Notes under the pieces: model-generated
The model's input: only the letters and a program-made list of their open reading frames with translations
The model's database searches: none
Told to the model about the DNA's origin: nothing
In this document: piece by piece, positions 21,392-32,260 of the stretch
Numbering within the stretch: position 1 is the first letter of the stretch
Layout: each line of letters starts with the position of its first letter
Position numbers and translations under genes: made by a program
NCBI GenBank assembly: GCA_033085395.1
Contig: MU853186.1
Location: forward strand, 1-64,000
From: Xanthoparmelia taractica
Taxonomy: Eukaryota; Ascomycota; Lecanoromycetes; Lecanorales; Parmeliaceae
Reading direction: 5' to 3'
DNA: 64,000 bases

Positions 21392-22615
21392 TCACTGCGC
21401 TGATGCAATCCGGGTATCGACCACTATCCAACTACACCAAAACCCACAGCCCACGCCAATCACTTTCCCTTTCCCTTCCCATTCGCCCCTAACTCTTACC
21501 CAATCCTCTTCATATTTCTTTTTCCCCGAGCCAAGCTGCCCATATCCTCCATCTCCTGCAGCCCAGACTTCGCCCTCTGCCGTTAGCGCAATTACGTGCC
21601 CAGATCCCACGCTTACATCCAAAACATCCACCCCGCCCTTGATGTCTATTAGCCGGACCGCCTCGTCGTCCGAGAGATTTGGCAAAGCCTTTATCCTCCT
21701 CTCCTCACCGGCGCGTCCACCCCAAATATACAGATCCCGATCTTGAGACATGGCAGCACCAATCCAGCCGCCAGCGGCAACCTTGTCAATAGGGATACCG
21801 CCTAACAAAGGTATTGCGCTGGGTAAATCCGCAGGGTTAGATACGGTTGGCTCCCGGCCGAGACTCCGCGCATTTAAGGGTGATCCAAACGTCAGCACCT
21901 CCCCCGTTACTGTCAAAGCGGTAAAGCTCGTGGCCGAAGCAAGTAAAGAGAGCAAGGGTGTTTGAATGAAGTGAGTGGCTGTTGCGGGCTCACAAGACAG
22001 GAGGCTCTGGAAAGACGAGAATATTTGGATACCAATCTTGGCAGTAGGTGGAGAAAACGGAACCCGGAATGCATTTGCTGGCAGGGAGGGCGTTTTTCCA
22101 CTGCAATCCTTCTCTCGGGACTCGCTGCCTGATGAATGTCAACGGGTAGGAGGCGCTGATATGGGGAGGGACGCACTGGTGCAGATGCAGACCACGTCAT
22201 TATCAGCTATTGCAAGATGCTCAATCACTAAATCTTTCTGGACGATAAAGCTGTCTTCAGGAAATCGATGCTTCTTGAACTCCGGGCCAACTTTGCCCGG
22301 GGAGCCGTCTTGATAGAGATAGAGACTTCCATCTATAGCTAGGGCACCGAGTACACCAGTAGTATCTCCGAAGATACTCTTGACGGTTTTGGGTGGTGGA
22401 CTGTCTATCAGCATGGGATATAGTCCCGATTGACGGTATCCTTGATGTCGAAGAGTCCCATCATTTTCAATAACTGTGGAGCTCCAAAGTGCACAACGCA
22501 CGCTGAGGCGAGGCGACCTTAATACCTTCCTAAACTGTGTGATCTCGTCATTGTGATTGTTTTGGTCGTGGTCGAGTTGATGATGCGTATTGAAGCCACA
22601 CATATATAGCTCCAT
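21392..22615 (-). CDS. RCC1-repeat protein
   Basis: Two exons (22615-22177, 22128-21392; 48-nt intron) give 391 residues. RCC1-like blades begin with LYMCGFNTHHQLDHD and continue with GALAIDGSLYLYQDG, FTALTVTGEVLTFGSPLNARSLGRE, IGAAMSQDRDLYIWGGR and HVIALTAEGEVWAAGDGGYGQLGSG, where the GDGGYGQLGSG form is the RCC1 hallmark. Fungal relatives of this size include alpha-tubulin suppressor Ats1-like proteins; the number of blades and the partner cannot be judged by eye. No membrane segment or other domain is fused to it. The intron joins ICTS to ESREKDCSGKT and removes an in-frame stop. Confidence 0.8.
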
Positions 22616-23521
22616 ATTGTTCCCTCCGACAGCCCCGAAGACGATAGATCTAGCTAGGAAGCGAGCATTTCTCTGTTCTAACGGGGAAGGGGATCTCCCA
22701 ATAGCGCACTAGGTGATCATGGTCGGAACCAATCCAAATCAGCTATAAGAGATGTCCGTTTATTGTGCTTCTTAGAGATAAGCTAGAGACGATCAAAGAA
22801 GACCTCAAATGTAGACATTCACGAAGTGACTCCATTCCATGGAACTCGTTCAAACAGATCAGCGTCATTTTATTCACTCAGAACGTTGTATACACATCGA
22901 TACAAGTACATTTCGAAGCTCTCGTAGTCGGAGGATGGTTGACGTTGGCAATCAAGCGTGCCATGATGGCTAAAGTCTTTTCCGGTTAGCAGTACCACTA
23001 ACCGAGCTTATTAGCCAATGAATGCTCCTGCCGAAATTCCTCCGGCTTCTGTACTCTCCAGTGAAGCGATATCTATCAGGATCTCTTCCTTCTCCCTTCT
23101 CCCATCCTCTTTCACTACTAATCTACATCCCCCCCTTCCCTGGAACTAATCGTGAGTCAATTTAGCCAGATGCGTGGGGTTATCAAAGCAGGAATAAACC
23201 GGTTCAAAAAGCTCGGGCTAAGCCGAGAAGCATTGCGGGCAGACATCCGGCCAAATGGATTCGCTATTGAGCTCCCTCTCAAGCCGAATTGCTAGCAGCG
23301 TACCTGAGAGTGACGTCAAGCAACTGAAGTCTGCCAAGGGAGAGAGTTGCTCTGTTGTGTTCTGTCGGATGCTGCTCCTTCTCCGCATTTGCGTGGAAAA
23401 GACCTACACATCTTTTTTACATGAAGCCGTTGCTCATCTAATAATCTAACCGCTTTTATACATAGAACTGCTATATGTTGACCAAAGGCAGCTTCAAAAA
23501 TATCCCAGGAACGCGGCTAAC
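22616..23521. other. intergenic, no gene seen
   Basis: A divergent spacer between the RCC1-like gene and the alpha/beta hydrolase. Short frames only. Confidence 0.45.
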
Positions 23522-24480
23522 ATGTCAAACACCAAGACCGTCTCGGTCCCTCATTTGAATGCTACCGCAGGCTACCAGTACGTAAAACGTTTCAAGGCTC
23601 AAAGCATCTACTGAGACGGATAACACTGGTTTCTAAGTCATTCAGAATGCCTCATCCTTACGACCCTTCAAAACCTACCCTCGTTCTCATTAATTCCTTC
23701 ACTACATCCTCCGACCTCTACACTGGCCAATATGCCAACCCAAATCTCGCCTCCGCCATGAATCTCCTTGCCATTGAGCTCCTCGGTCATGGCAAGACAC
23801 GTACTCCGCACGAAAATTTCACATATTGGGATACCGCACACATGAACTTGCAAGTCATGGAAGCATTGGGAATCAAGAAGGCTTTCGTACTTGGTACGAG
23901 CCAGGGTGGTTGGATTACTGTGCGCATGGCAGTACTGGCGCCTGAGAAGATTCAAGGGATCGTGCCGCTAGGCACGAGTATGGATAGTGAGTCTGAGCGG
24001 ACGAGGTCACTTGGGTGTTGGAATGGGATCGACGCTTGCACTGGGCCGATCGATGAATGGACCACCACAAAGGCTACTCCGGATTTTGAGCCTGATGACA
24101 GTTTCTGCAACTTCCTAATTGATATTGGGTTCGGAAAGGACTGTGACAACAGCTTGCGACAGTTTTGGAAGAAGACAATCAAGTACAACTACCAAGGCGA
24201 TGATGGCAGAAAAAGGATCAGGATGGCTGCTATTAACCTCAGGGAAAGAGATGGGTTACATGGGAGGCTTTTCGACGTCCGATGCCCAGTAATGTGGCTC
24301 CATGGTACAAGTGATCCGGTTTACTCTACCGCAAACGCGGAAGAGGAAATCAAGATGTTTGTAAACTCGCCGGAAGCGAGGCTTGTCACGGTTGAGGATG
24401 GGCAGCATTTCTTAAGTGCAAGTCATCCCAAGGAAGTTGACAGTGCCTTGATCGAGTTTGTGGGAAAATGGCACAAATAG
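23522..24480 (+). CDS. alpha/beta-hydrolase-fold enzyme
   Basis: Two exons (23522-23577, 23646-24480) give 296 residues. The nucleophile elbow GTSQGG has Ser at about residue 104; LVLINSF is the first core strand with the oxyanion region, LLGHGKTRTP follows, and the late EDGQHFLSASHP supplies the catalytic His; the acid is probably the Asp in GTSDPVYS. The 56-nt first exon encodes a short lead ending TAGYQ and is needed for a family-like N-terminus. Relatives are annotated as general hydrolases, and some lie in fungal secondary-metabolite loci, but no synthase or P450 is nearby, so this gene stands alone. Substrate unknown. No signal peptide. Confidence 0.82.
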
Positions 24481-24644
24481 AGTCCAGCTTATAGACTGCT
24501 GGTAGCCCTCAAAAAGATTCTTCATTCAAAAGTATTGTCCCGGCGGCCTCTTTATCTAAGGGAAATAGTCGTCACTTGAAGTACGCTAGCCGAGTGACCC
24601 CTGTAGGGTGTTGTGAAGTGATGGCGAGCAAGCGAATGTAGCCT

Positions 24645-24651
24645 TATAAAA
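24645..24651 (+). promoter_or_regulatory. TATA-like box
   Basis: TATAAAA lies 42 bp upstream of the ATG at 24693, a plausible core-promoter spacing for that small gene. Confidence 0.35.
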
Positions 24652-24692
24652 ACTCGCACAACACATGCACGCGTGGAGACAGGTAACCAAGT

Positions 24693-25115
24693 ATGCCCCA
24701 ACAACCAACCATCGTCCGAAGAGCAGTACAGTGGGTTAGGAACCGGATATCATCATCACGTGAAGCAGAGGAAGCAGAGGAACAACGACGCCTATTGGAA
24801 GAGCGACGGCAACGCCGAGCGGTGGCATACGAGCAGCGTCAAAGAGAAAGGGTCATTACTTTCAACAGGTGGATTGAACGACAGCGCGATATCGCATTGC
24901 GACAGACAGAAGGTCAGTACGGAGCGGCCAATCCTCCAGGAGGACCGTTTATCTATAGGATCCAACTTGCGGAATTACCAGTGGGCGTGGAAAGAATCAG
25001 TCGAAGTCTTGTCTGGATCATTGAAGAGAACGGAGTGAGATTCAGATTTGATATGGTCCATGTGTACGATGAGCATGTCACCTGGGCAGTGTCAGTTGTT
25101 GTATTGGATCAGTAA
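24693..25115 (+). CDS. small Arg/Glu-rich hypothetical protein
   Basis: 140 residues in one exon. The first half is a strongly charged, probably coiled-coil helix (SSREAEEAEEQRRLLEER, then QRRAVAYEQRQRERV). The second half looks like a small beta-rich domain ending VHVYDEHVTWAVSVVVL. No family recognised. The stop TAA is part of CAGTAAGACAAG, so a donor site there could extend the protein into a further exon. A TATA-like box just upstream supports a real transcript. Confidence 0.45.
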   Translation: MPQQPTIVRRAVQWVRNRISSSREAEEAEEQRRLLEERRQRRAVAYEQRQRERVITFNRWIERQRDIALRQTEGQYGAANPPGGPFIYRIQLAELPVGVERISRSLVWIIEENGVRFRFDMVHVYDEHVTWAVSVVVLDQ

Positions 25116-25512
25116 GACAAGGTAAGCATATTTCAAGGTCATATAAATGGTATGATACTCTTTCTATTATATTGTTCCTGTTGTATAGAAGTATGTATGT
25201 GAAGAGCAAGAGACGTTGAAAAGATTGAGGACGAGGGTCGTTTCCGTTTCTCCGAACTTTATTTTTAGGGGTTCCATCTAAACTGTACCAGTCATGTTTG
25301 GGGCTGGTTTTTTCTCCAGCGCTTAGACGCAGGGCACTATCCGCATCACAAACCCTTCGAACCAATCACATCCAACCGTTAGCCTCTCCCCAATCATGTA
25401 TAAACCAGCGAGGGGACGAATGCCACTCATCTCTGCATCTTCGGAAGTGTCTGCATGGTCCCTCTCTTCACTTCGTCCCCCATAGATGCATTGATAAGAG
25501 GGCAATCTCACA
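25116..25512. other. intergenic, no gene seen
   Basis: Short spacer between two plus-strand genes; nothing identifiable. Confidence 0.45.
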
Positions 25513-27087
25513 ATGTCTTCCATCTTCCTTCTCCATGTCATATATCAACTGTTCCTCCAAGCCTTCTTCATTACCGCAACATTGGCTTCACCAACTGACA
25601 TCTGGCACGTCAGCATCTGGGAGGCTCCCGCACCTCCGCCAGGGAAAGGCCCACCACTCACCGACCACGCTCTCCGAGACCTCTCCTACCTTCCAGCGCA
25701 GATTGCCTCCATAATCGGCGCCTACGTTCTCTCCGTCCTCGTGATCGGCTCTGGTATTTTGTTTGTTGGACGGCGCCTTCGTCGTGCAGCTCAGGCTTCG
25801 CCAGGAACACTCTCCATGGAGATGATGGAGCCTGTTAAGCACGATGATTCCAAAGCGTTCGACCCCTCTCCAATATCTCCTTCGAACAACAATCTTTATG
25901 GGCCAAGCCCAAACAGCACACTCGATATGAAGAATAATTGGCCAAGCCCGCAAAGCAAAAGCGCTAGGAACAGTGACGGATGGGGCTCCATAGCCAAAGG
26001 TCACAGGAAGCAACCGTCTGTTGTAAGCAGCGTTGTGACTTTTGACGAGAGCGTGATTGAAGACGATAAGGAAAGGAATCAGAAAGAGATGGAGCGACTG
26101 TACGCTGCGGTGATGGAGCATGATGAGAAGAAATCTGCATCAGTCTCCTATCTACCAGATGAACAGCGACCACAAAGTCCACCAGAGCTGCAACATCTTC
26201 GCTCCACACAGAAACCGTCAGAACCTCCACCACGATCAGACACCATTTCCCCTGCTCGAACCGCAACAAAGTCACCTCTGGCTTCTACCAAACCTACACC
26301 GCTCTCAATGCATAGCCGCAACTCGTCACGCTCTTCATTTGGAAGCTTGAGCAAGAAGCGTGGCATTCGCAGCCTTCCCATCTCTCCTCCAATGGGCTCT
26401 CCGGATCTTGTTCCAGGTTACAACGCTAGATATGGCGAAGCTGAACCACTCACTCCTAGGGTCTATGATGACCCAGGTCCTCCACCACTCACCCCACCTC
26501 AGCGCAAAGCATCTCAAGCCCGGGACAGTGTGATGGATGCTTCGCGGCTGAGCCCAAGGAGGACGCAATTTAATGAACCTTCCATAGCTTCTATTCGGAC
26601 GCCACGAATTTCTATTCCCGCGGCTCCAAGTATCCAAACAATACCGGAGACAGTCAGTCGACCAGAAATACAGAGCAGGAACAGCGACAAGTCCAAGACA
26701 AAGCGTACGCCTGCTCCTCTCGCACTTCGCACTCAGGCTCTCGTTGGCTCTGGGCTTGGCTCAAGCTCTAGCGCCCAACACCATCCTCTCCGCAGTGCTC
26801 CTCTTCCTTTGCGGAACCAGCACCCAGCCAGTCATAACTCCGATCGTCCTCCATCCATGATCAAAGCCACTGTACTCGAGCGCAAAGCGCCAAATGTTCA
26901 AAGTCTTCGTACGCCAATGACTGGTGTGCCCATGACGCCGTACAGCCCATACATGCCACGTACACCGCTTACACCTATGACACCGAGTAGGCTTGTCACA
27001 CGGGCAGAGAGGAAGAGGAGGGAGAAGGAGGAGGGGAGAAAAGTGGCGACGATTGATGATGCTGTAGAGGAGGAAGCTGATATGTAA
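25513..27087 (+). CDS. single-pass membrane protein with long disordered tail
   Basis: One exon, 524 residues. A hydrophobic N-terminus (residues 1-25, ending TATLASPT) looks like a signal peptide; a 35-residue proline-rich lumenal or extracellular segment follows (WEAPAPPPGKGPPL); then one membrane helix at about residues 63-86 (ASIIGAYVLSVLVIGSGILF) with a basic stop-transfer RRLRR. The remaining 430 residues are Ser/Pro-rich and disordered with repeated basic-SP motifs, and they end in MTPYSPYMPRTPLTPMTP and a basic acidic-flanked tail. The layout resembles conserved fungal type I membrane proteins of unknown function, perhaps a cortical or wall-sensor-like adaptor; this is inference. Confidence 0.6.
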   Translation: MSSIFLLHVIYQLFLQAFFITATLASPTDIWHVSIWEAPAPPPGKGPPLTDHALRDLSYLPAQIASIIGAYVLSVLVIGSGILFVGRRLRRAAQASPGTLSMEMMEPVKHDDSKAFDPSPISPSNNNLYGPSPNSTLDMKNNWPSPQSKSARNSDGWGSIAKGHRKQPSVVSSVVTFDESVIEDDKERNQKEMERLYAAVMEHDEKKSASVSYLPDEQRPQSPPELQHLRSTQKPSEPPPRSDTISPARTATKSPLASTKPTPLSMHSRNSSRSSFGSLSKKRGIRSLPISPPMGSPDLVPGYNARYGEAEPLTPRVYDDPGPPPLTPPQRKASQARDSVMDASRLSPRRTQFNEPSIASIRTPRISIPAAPSIQTIPETVSRPEIQSRNSDKSKTKRTPAPLALRTQALVGSGLGSSSSAQHHPLRSAPLPLRNQHPASHNSDRPPSMIKATVLERKAPNVQSLRTPMTGVPMTPYSPYMPRTPLTPMTPSRLVTRAERKRREKEEGRKVATIDDAVEEEADM

Positions 27088-27593
27088 GTGGACATTGCAG
27101 ATGCATTTTGTCTCTGTTCTATAATGCTCTATGCACTGCCACATTTGCTGCGACAGCGAAAAAGCTTTCGTTCGCTCCTTGAATACGTTCTCAAAATCGT
27201 TTTTTATCGTCAAAGTGAAATGCTGACTCCGACTTTTGCAGGTGGGGAGATGCATATCCATGATGGGCATTGTAGGAAGCAGGTGGAATGATATATCAAC
27301 TCAGAAACGTTACTCTATTCCGATGTTCATGTAGGCCGGCATAGCGAGAGCGGCTTGTCATGATGTCGTGCGTTACGACTGCCATGATGTCGTGTAATTT
27401 CCCTGTTATGGCTGCGGATACCCTCACATAGCAAGACTATGAAAGTGCAACTTGAAAATTTCTACAACTTCTGCACAGAGCTACACTTTGGCGCCCACAT
27501 TGCTCCTGCCTATTTGCCACTTCCAGCTCCTTCTTTCCTATGCAAGTCGCTTTTAGCAAAGCCTGACACTTTTCATGATGATGCCTCCACATA
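27088..27593. other. intergenic, no gene seen
   Basis: Contains a duplicated phrase (CATGATGTCGTG twice near 27360-27395) but no gene. Probable 3' and 5' flanks of neighbouring plus-strand genes. Confidence 0.45.
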
Positions 27594-29210
27594 ATGATCA
27601 CGGTGGCAAGCACAACCCTAGAACTCGCAAGAGCACTGCTGGTCAACAGTACGGAAAGTATCCTCCTCTCTTCGACGGGGCCAAATTTGCCCGCAACCTC
27701 GAGCAAGCACGAGCAAAAGGTTCTACTAGGTTGGGGGGCGTTGAGGCGCTGGAGTAAGATTGCACGTATTCAACGTATCCTACCAAGGCAACTGACCACT
27801 TCTCCGTTCAGTTTCTTCTTGAAAGATGTCCCAAGAGATGAAGTAGACATGGAACGCGAGGAGCAAACAGCGGAACCGGCCGAATGCACCGGCTCAGGCG
27901 AGAACGAAGACGACAACATCCCGGGCTCGGAAATGGTTCTGGATGAACCGTCCACGGACTTGCCAATGGCGGATGCATCAGTGCTGGCGGAGCAAGGCAT
28001 GGTGTCTTCAACCAAAATCAACAAATCAAATCAATCAGAGCTCAAGGACTCGGATGAGATGGATTTTGGTAACACCGCTACCGAACCTACTACAAACAAC
28101 ACTAAGGGCCCTACTGCCCACAACACTGAGGGCTCTATCACCAACAAAACTAAGGACTCTATTGCCAACAACACTAAGGACCCTATTGTCCATAATACTA
28201 CGGACCCTACTAAAGAAAAAGAACTTGACTTTTTCAGTCTTGTCAACCATAAAGCCAAACCAATTGCATCAGTCGAAGAAGCTCGCGAACACAGCGCGTC
28301 TGCTAAGAATAACGAGAATTCAGTGGAAGCGCCCCAGGAAAGATCCATCACTCCGGACCATAACACGGATCTAGCAGAAGATTTTGACGAAACGCCCCCT
28401 GGCACGGACTACGAAATGGATCCTGCAGAAGAGCTCGATGAGACGTCTGACTTCGAAATGACTTCGGTCGAATCCCTCAACACCAAGAAATTCGATCTCA
28501 AGCCTTTCAACTACCAAGGCTGCCCAGACAAAGTCCGTAAGCAGCTCCTCCGATGTCTCCTCGTCAGCAACCGAAAGATCAAACCCTACTACAACTTCGG
28601 TTCCATCGAGGTCCCCGCGCACAAGTCATGCAGAGAGAACTACACCACGACGATCGTAGCTTTCGCAGGCAACAAGGAGCTCCTCGACGAAGCCACCACG
28701 ATTCTCTACGGCGAGAACGTTTTCGAGCTCCAACGCGCCAAAGTCTCGCTCTGGTGGCTCCAGCGCATCGGCCCCAACATCTCCAAGCTCAAACACCTCA
28801 AAATCACCGTCGAAGAGGGCGTACTGGACCAATTCCTCACCCGCCTCGAGACGCTCTGGTCTTCAATCTTCTACCTGCTCGAACGCAAACACAAGCTCCA
28901 GAGTCTCGCCGTCAGCTTCGCGCGTTGGACCCTTCACGTCAACAATACTGACGGCCTGGATCCGGACAAGCACAGTTTTGTCTGGGAGCCCAGGTACGAG
29001 GTTCTGAGGAGCTTGCTGAGTTTCCGGGGACTGGATCGGGTGGTTGTTACGCCGGGGCCGTTTGTGACGGAGCATTTCGCGGAGGTGCTTGAGGAGGCGC
29101 TGATTTTGGGTCCGGGGCAGACGAATGAGGAGGTGGTTAGGTTGGCGGAGGATATCGCGCCACCGAAGAGAACCAAGTACTCGTTCGCCTACGTGAAGGG
29201 GTCTACGTGA
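27594..29210 (+). CDS. 2EXR-like protein with Asn/Thr octapeptide repeats
   Basis: A 538-residue frame. The C-terminal 220 residues resemble fungal 2EXR/F-box-like proteins: VRKQLLRCLLVSNRKIKPYY, NKELLDEATTILYGENVFEL and LWWLQRIGPNISKLKHLKI. Ahead of this lies a low-complexity acidic region that includes five 8-residue repeats (PTTNNTKG, PTAHNTEG, SITNKTKD, SIANNTKD, PIVHNTTD) encoded by a 24-bp minisatellite. The N-terminal 85 residues are not family-like; Met at 27849 (MEREEQTAEP) is a plausible true start, with the upstream part untranslated or spliced. Third protein of this type in the window. Function unknown. Confidence 0.55.
   Translation: MITVASTTLELARALLVNSTESILLSSTGPNLPATSSKHEQKVLLGWGALRRWSKIARIQRILPRQLTTSPFSFFLKDVPRDEVDMEREEQTAEPAECTGSGENEDDNIPGSEMVLDEPSTDLPMADASVLAEQGMVSSTKINKSNQSELKDSDEMDFGNTATEPTTNNTKGPTAHNTEGSITNKTKDSIANNTKDPIVHNTTDPTKEKELDFFSLVNHKAKPIASVEEAREHSASAKNNENSVEAPQERSITPDHNTDLAEDFDETPPGTDYEMDPAEELDETSDFEMTSVESLNTKKFDLKPFNYQGCPDKVRKQLLRCLLVSNRKIKPYYNFGSIEVPAHKSCRENYTTTIVAFAGNKELLDEATTILYGENVFELQRAKVSLWWLQRIGPNISKLKHLKITVEEGVLDQFLTRLETLWSSIFYLLERKHKLQSLAVSFARWTLHVNNTDGLDPDKHSFVWEPRYEVLRSLLSFRGLDRVVVTPGPFVTEHFAEVLEEALILGPGQTNEEVVRLAEDIAPPKRTKYSFAYVKGST
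28086..28205 (+). repeat. 24-bp coding minisatellite, five units
   Basis: Five tandem 24-bp units starting at 28086, 28110, 28134, 28158 and 28182, each of the form YCTAYTRYCMAYAAHACTRMGGRC. Because 24 is divisible by three the array encodes octapeptides and can change copy number without shifting frame. A partial sixth unit (CCTACTAAAG) follows. Confidence 0.9.
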
Positions 29211-30285
29211 ATGGCTTTGCACACGTATGCTGGAAGATACGCTTATGTTGGACAAGGGTCCGAAGAGCATCGGCTCAATCATTTTGATCAAGACGTTCGG
29301 GAACCGCAGCTGAACGACATAACCAGTTCTCATGCATCTTTAAGGCTCCGCGCGTTTCGTTGGAAATCCAATTCTCATGCCATTACAAGACTGTTGGTTT
29401 CTTGAAGGTCGATCACGACACAGAAGTGGCATCCAATTTTTCAACGAGCCCATCTTCGTGAAGGCTATCCGCATTCGATTCTTGGGGCCGGCACATCTAA
29501 AGAGCCTGGCCCGGTCTTCTTTTTTATCCCTACATTTGGATGCTCAGTAGTAGGAGCAGCGAGCGAGTTAGTCTACATCAAACAGTCGATGAATTAATAC
29601 AAAAGCAATCTTCTCCCCCCCCCCCCCCACCTACCTCCCTACCTCTGCTTCTTTTTATCATGCTGTGACTTTTTTCTCTGTCTTATTAGAAAGATGAGGT
29701 AGACTGAGCATTTAATCGCTCGCTCTCGGCTTCGATGCACGAACACAAGGGTGTCAATTGTCCATACCCACGTCCACGTCCAAGTCCATGCCTAGCAGCG
29801 ACCCATCCCGCCCTCCGCCCCCAGATACGTCCATAGAACATGATATGCCCACTCTTCCACCGGCATGGCTCGAACAGCAGAGGGGACTAGCTTTGCTGCG
29901 CCGATATATAGCACCAAACCCGGCCCAGTCTCACATCTCAACCTCGCACTCTTCGACGCCACTCTCACCTCTCACCCAACGCTGCTCACCCTGAGTGGTC
30001 ACCTCTTAAATCCTCACTCTCCTCCAGGAGTGAGAAGAAGGAGAAGTGAAGGCGACAGGTATGAATGGCTGTCATAAACTGATATGTTGTAATGATAATG
30101 CTAATGCTAATCTCTATCCTCGCTAATCGATCGAGCAAGCAAGCAAGCAGACAAACAGCAAAGAGCTTTGTTTCCACCCGGGTATCCAATCCTCCCTTCC
30201 TTCTTTAATGATAATAATAATAATAATTGTGCTTCCTTCCACGCCACAAGTCCAAAGCAATAGCTAGCGACCTGATGTCTTGCCA
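29211..30285. other. intergenic with C14 homopolymer
   Basis: Spacer between convergent genes. It contains a run of 14 C at 29615-29628, pyrimidine-rich flanks, and an AAT/ATA-rich patch near 30208. No convincing gene. Confidence 0.45.
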
Positions 30286-31455
30286 TTATGCACTTTCGTG
30301 AATCATCCACCACCAAGCCGCAACGTCCTTACTCCCCGGCACCTCTTCTCTCCCTCTCTCCTGCTCCCGCTCCCCCACACACTCTACGCTGCCCTCCACC
30401 TCCACACCCTTGCCCTTCAACCGTCTCTCCTCCCTCAAAGAGATGTCGCGGAGAATACTCTCCAGCGTCTCATCGTCGCCGACGTGTATCTCCACGACTT
30501 CCGCGTCCTCGAGACGGCAGAGGAACTCGTCTTGTTCGGTCGAGGGCCAAGGGATGTGGATGAACGGCAGGTCTTCGTCGGTGATCTCGCCTTCCACTTC
30601 GCCGTCGTGGTCTGAATCTTGTTGCGCGTCGTGTTCGAGGTCAGCGACTTGGGGACGTCGGCTCCGCCGTTCGCCATCCCTTAATCCTAGCTTGAACTCG
30701 TCATACGCGCGTACTGCTTTGCCTTTGCCTTTGTGGGATGAATAGTCCAAACCGTCATCCCAGGGATCCTCGATCTCCCATGTGGTCGACACGGGTGTTC
30801 GCTCATTCTGTGCGAGGGAATCTGGTGTGATGAAGGTTTCGCTGGGGCTAGAATGGTCGGAGAGGTCGTTGTGGTTATGAGGTTCGTGAAAAGGTGCGGG
30901 CCAGGCGTCTGGGGCGGGTTGAGTGGGCAGGGCCATCGGGGCGGAGATGTCGCGTGTTCCGCAAGCTGGGTCGGTGGGGATGTCGCAGGCAGGAAGTGAG
31001 ATGACGCCAGCTGGGGAGCCTGCGTGTCCTTCGCTTGTGGCATTTGAACAGGGTGTGAGGTCGGAGTGGCCGCCATCTTCATCTGCCACGGCTACTTCTG
31101 ACGTCTGCTCTGCTTCGGTATAACCTTGGACTTGGCCGTCATCATTGACGAATGTTGAGTTCCAAGTACCTTCGTCAGCTGGCTCAGTTGAGCCGACACT
31201 CTCATTAGGCACAAATGCACCATTGGTTCCATCAGAATCTTCAGGGCCCCAGCCAGATCCTTCCTCGCCATGCTCGTCTGGATCATTCTCAGCGTCCAAA
31301 CATTGCCGCTCATAAGAGCTCAATGGCTCTTCGTAGTCATGATAAGATGCGCCGATGGGCGAGGAGTGCATGTGGTACGCCTCGCCAAGGTCCTCTGCCA
31401 TGAGTTGAGCGATGAGCGCTTCGGTCGCTGCATCGATATCTAACGTAGAAGCCAT
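30286..31455 (-). CDS. acidic hypothetical protein, 389 aa
   Basis: One exon. The N-terminus MASTLDIDAATEALIAQLMAEDLGEAY resembles the short helical leader found before RING/IBR-like or related regions in some fungal proteins, but no RING or IBR cysteines follow. The body is Asp/Glu/Ser-rich and probably disordered (EDSDGTNGAFVPNESVGS; ITDEDLPFIHIPWPSTEQDEF). A more ordered region near residues 285-330 (FLCRLEDAEVVEIHVGDDETLE) may be the conserved part. No membrane segment. Function unknown. Confidence 0.55.
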   Translation of the reverse strand: MASTLDIDAATEALIAQLMAEDLGEAYHMHSSPIGASYHDYEEPLSSYERQCLDAENDPDEHGEEGSGWGPEDSDGTNGAFVPNESVGSTEPADEGTWNSTFVNDDGQVQGYTEAEQTSEVAVADEDGGHSDLTPCSNATSEGHAGSPAGVISLPACDIPTDPACGTRDISAPMALPTQPAPDAWPAPFHEPHNHNDLSDHSSPSETFITPDSLAQNERTPVSTTWEIEDPWDDGLDYSSHKGKGKAVRAYDEFKLGLRDGERRSRRPQVADLEHDAQQDSDHDGEVEGEITDEDLPFIHIPWPSTEQDEFLCRLEDAEVVEIHVGDDETLESILRDISLREERRLKGKGVEVEGSVECVGEREQERGREEVPGSKDVAAWWWMIHESA

Positions 31456-32260
31456 GGTAGTATGTAGGTCGAATTTGAGGAGTAGGGTGATTCAAGAGGT
31501 TTGGGAGAAGGTCGAGTAGGACAAGATTGTATCGGACCGGCCTGATTCCGGCCGATTCTCCGACCAGCGAAGCGCTGTGTCGTAACTCATATGCCGAAAT
31601 CAGTATGGAAGGTTCAAAGATGAAAGAAGAGTAAAAGAAGATTAGAGAATCTAGTATTGTGAGAGCTTGAGGGAGAAGAGGGAAAGAGCGTGCTGACATG
31701 AGTGAGCAGACTTGTATTCAAAGTAGAGGCCAAGTGAATCGAGAAAACTGGGTGTTAGAGAGCAAAGGCCAAGGTGAAGTGAATCAGAGAAGATAAAAGT
31801 CAGAATCAGAGTCAGAGTCAGAGTGAAGCGCGGCCGATGCATGGCGCCGGATGCCTCCCTATAAGGCTTGAGTGAGTTTCGAAGGCTCCCTACCTCAAGT
31901 ATCGCAGCAAACGCGGCTGAAGGGTAACACTCTACCAGTGCGATTCGGAAAGAGCAGACCTTAACTGGAAGGCGGGGCTCCAGGTAGCCAGCAAGTTGCC
32001 GCCGCGACAAGTGCATATCATGGGTCAAGAAGGCCACGGTGTTGAGGAACTATGGCGAAAAGTTGATTGTAGGGTCAGCAAATGACATGTCATCTGAGCA
32101 GCATGCCGACAGAAGATATACTCCCTACTGGCTTAGAGCTGAAAAAGAGCATCACCGATTCAATGGTATCAAAATCTGAGTGAGCACAAAAGTTCCAAAT
32201 TGAAAACCCCGCTATGCACATGCTGCCACAGCACCAAATGCCCAAGCCCAACACCCCTCT
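31456..32260. other. intergenic with TCAGAG hexamer repeats
   Basis: A short (TCAGAR) hexamer repeat at about 31800-31824 creates an artificial Leu/Thr frame on the minus strand. Otherwise this is the promoter of the gene ending at 30286 and the 3' flank of the epsin gene. Confidence 0.45.

Noticed and set aside
23522..24480. Secondary-metabolite cluster around the alpha/beta hydrolase
   Set aside because: No PKS, NRPS, terpene synthase, P450 or pathway regulator is present within the window.
31651..32037. 128-residue minus-strand frame with LTLTLTLILTF
   Set aside because: The hydrophobic part comes from a hexamer microsatellite, and the rest matches no family.
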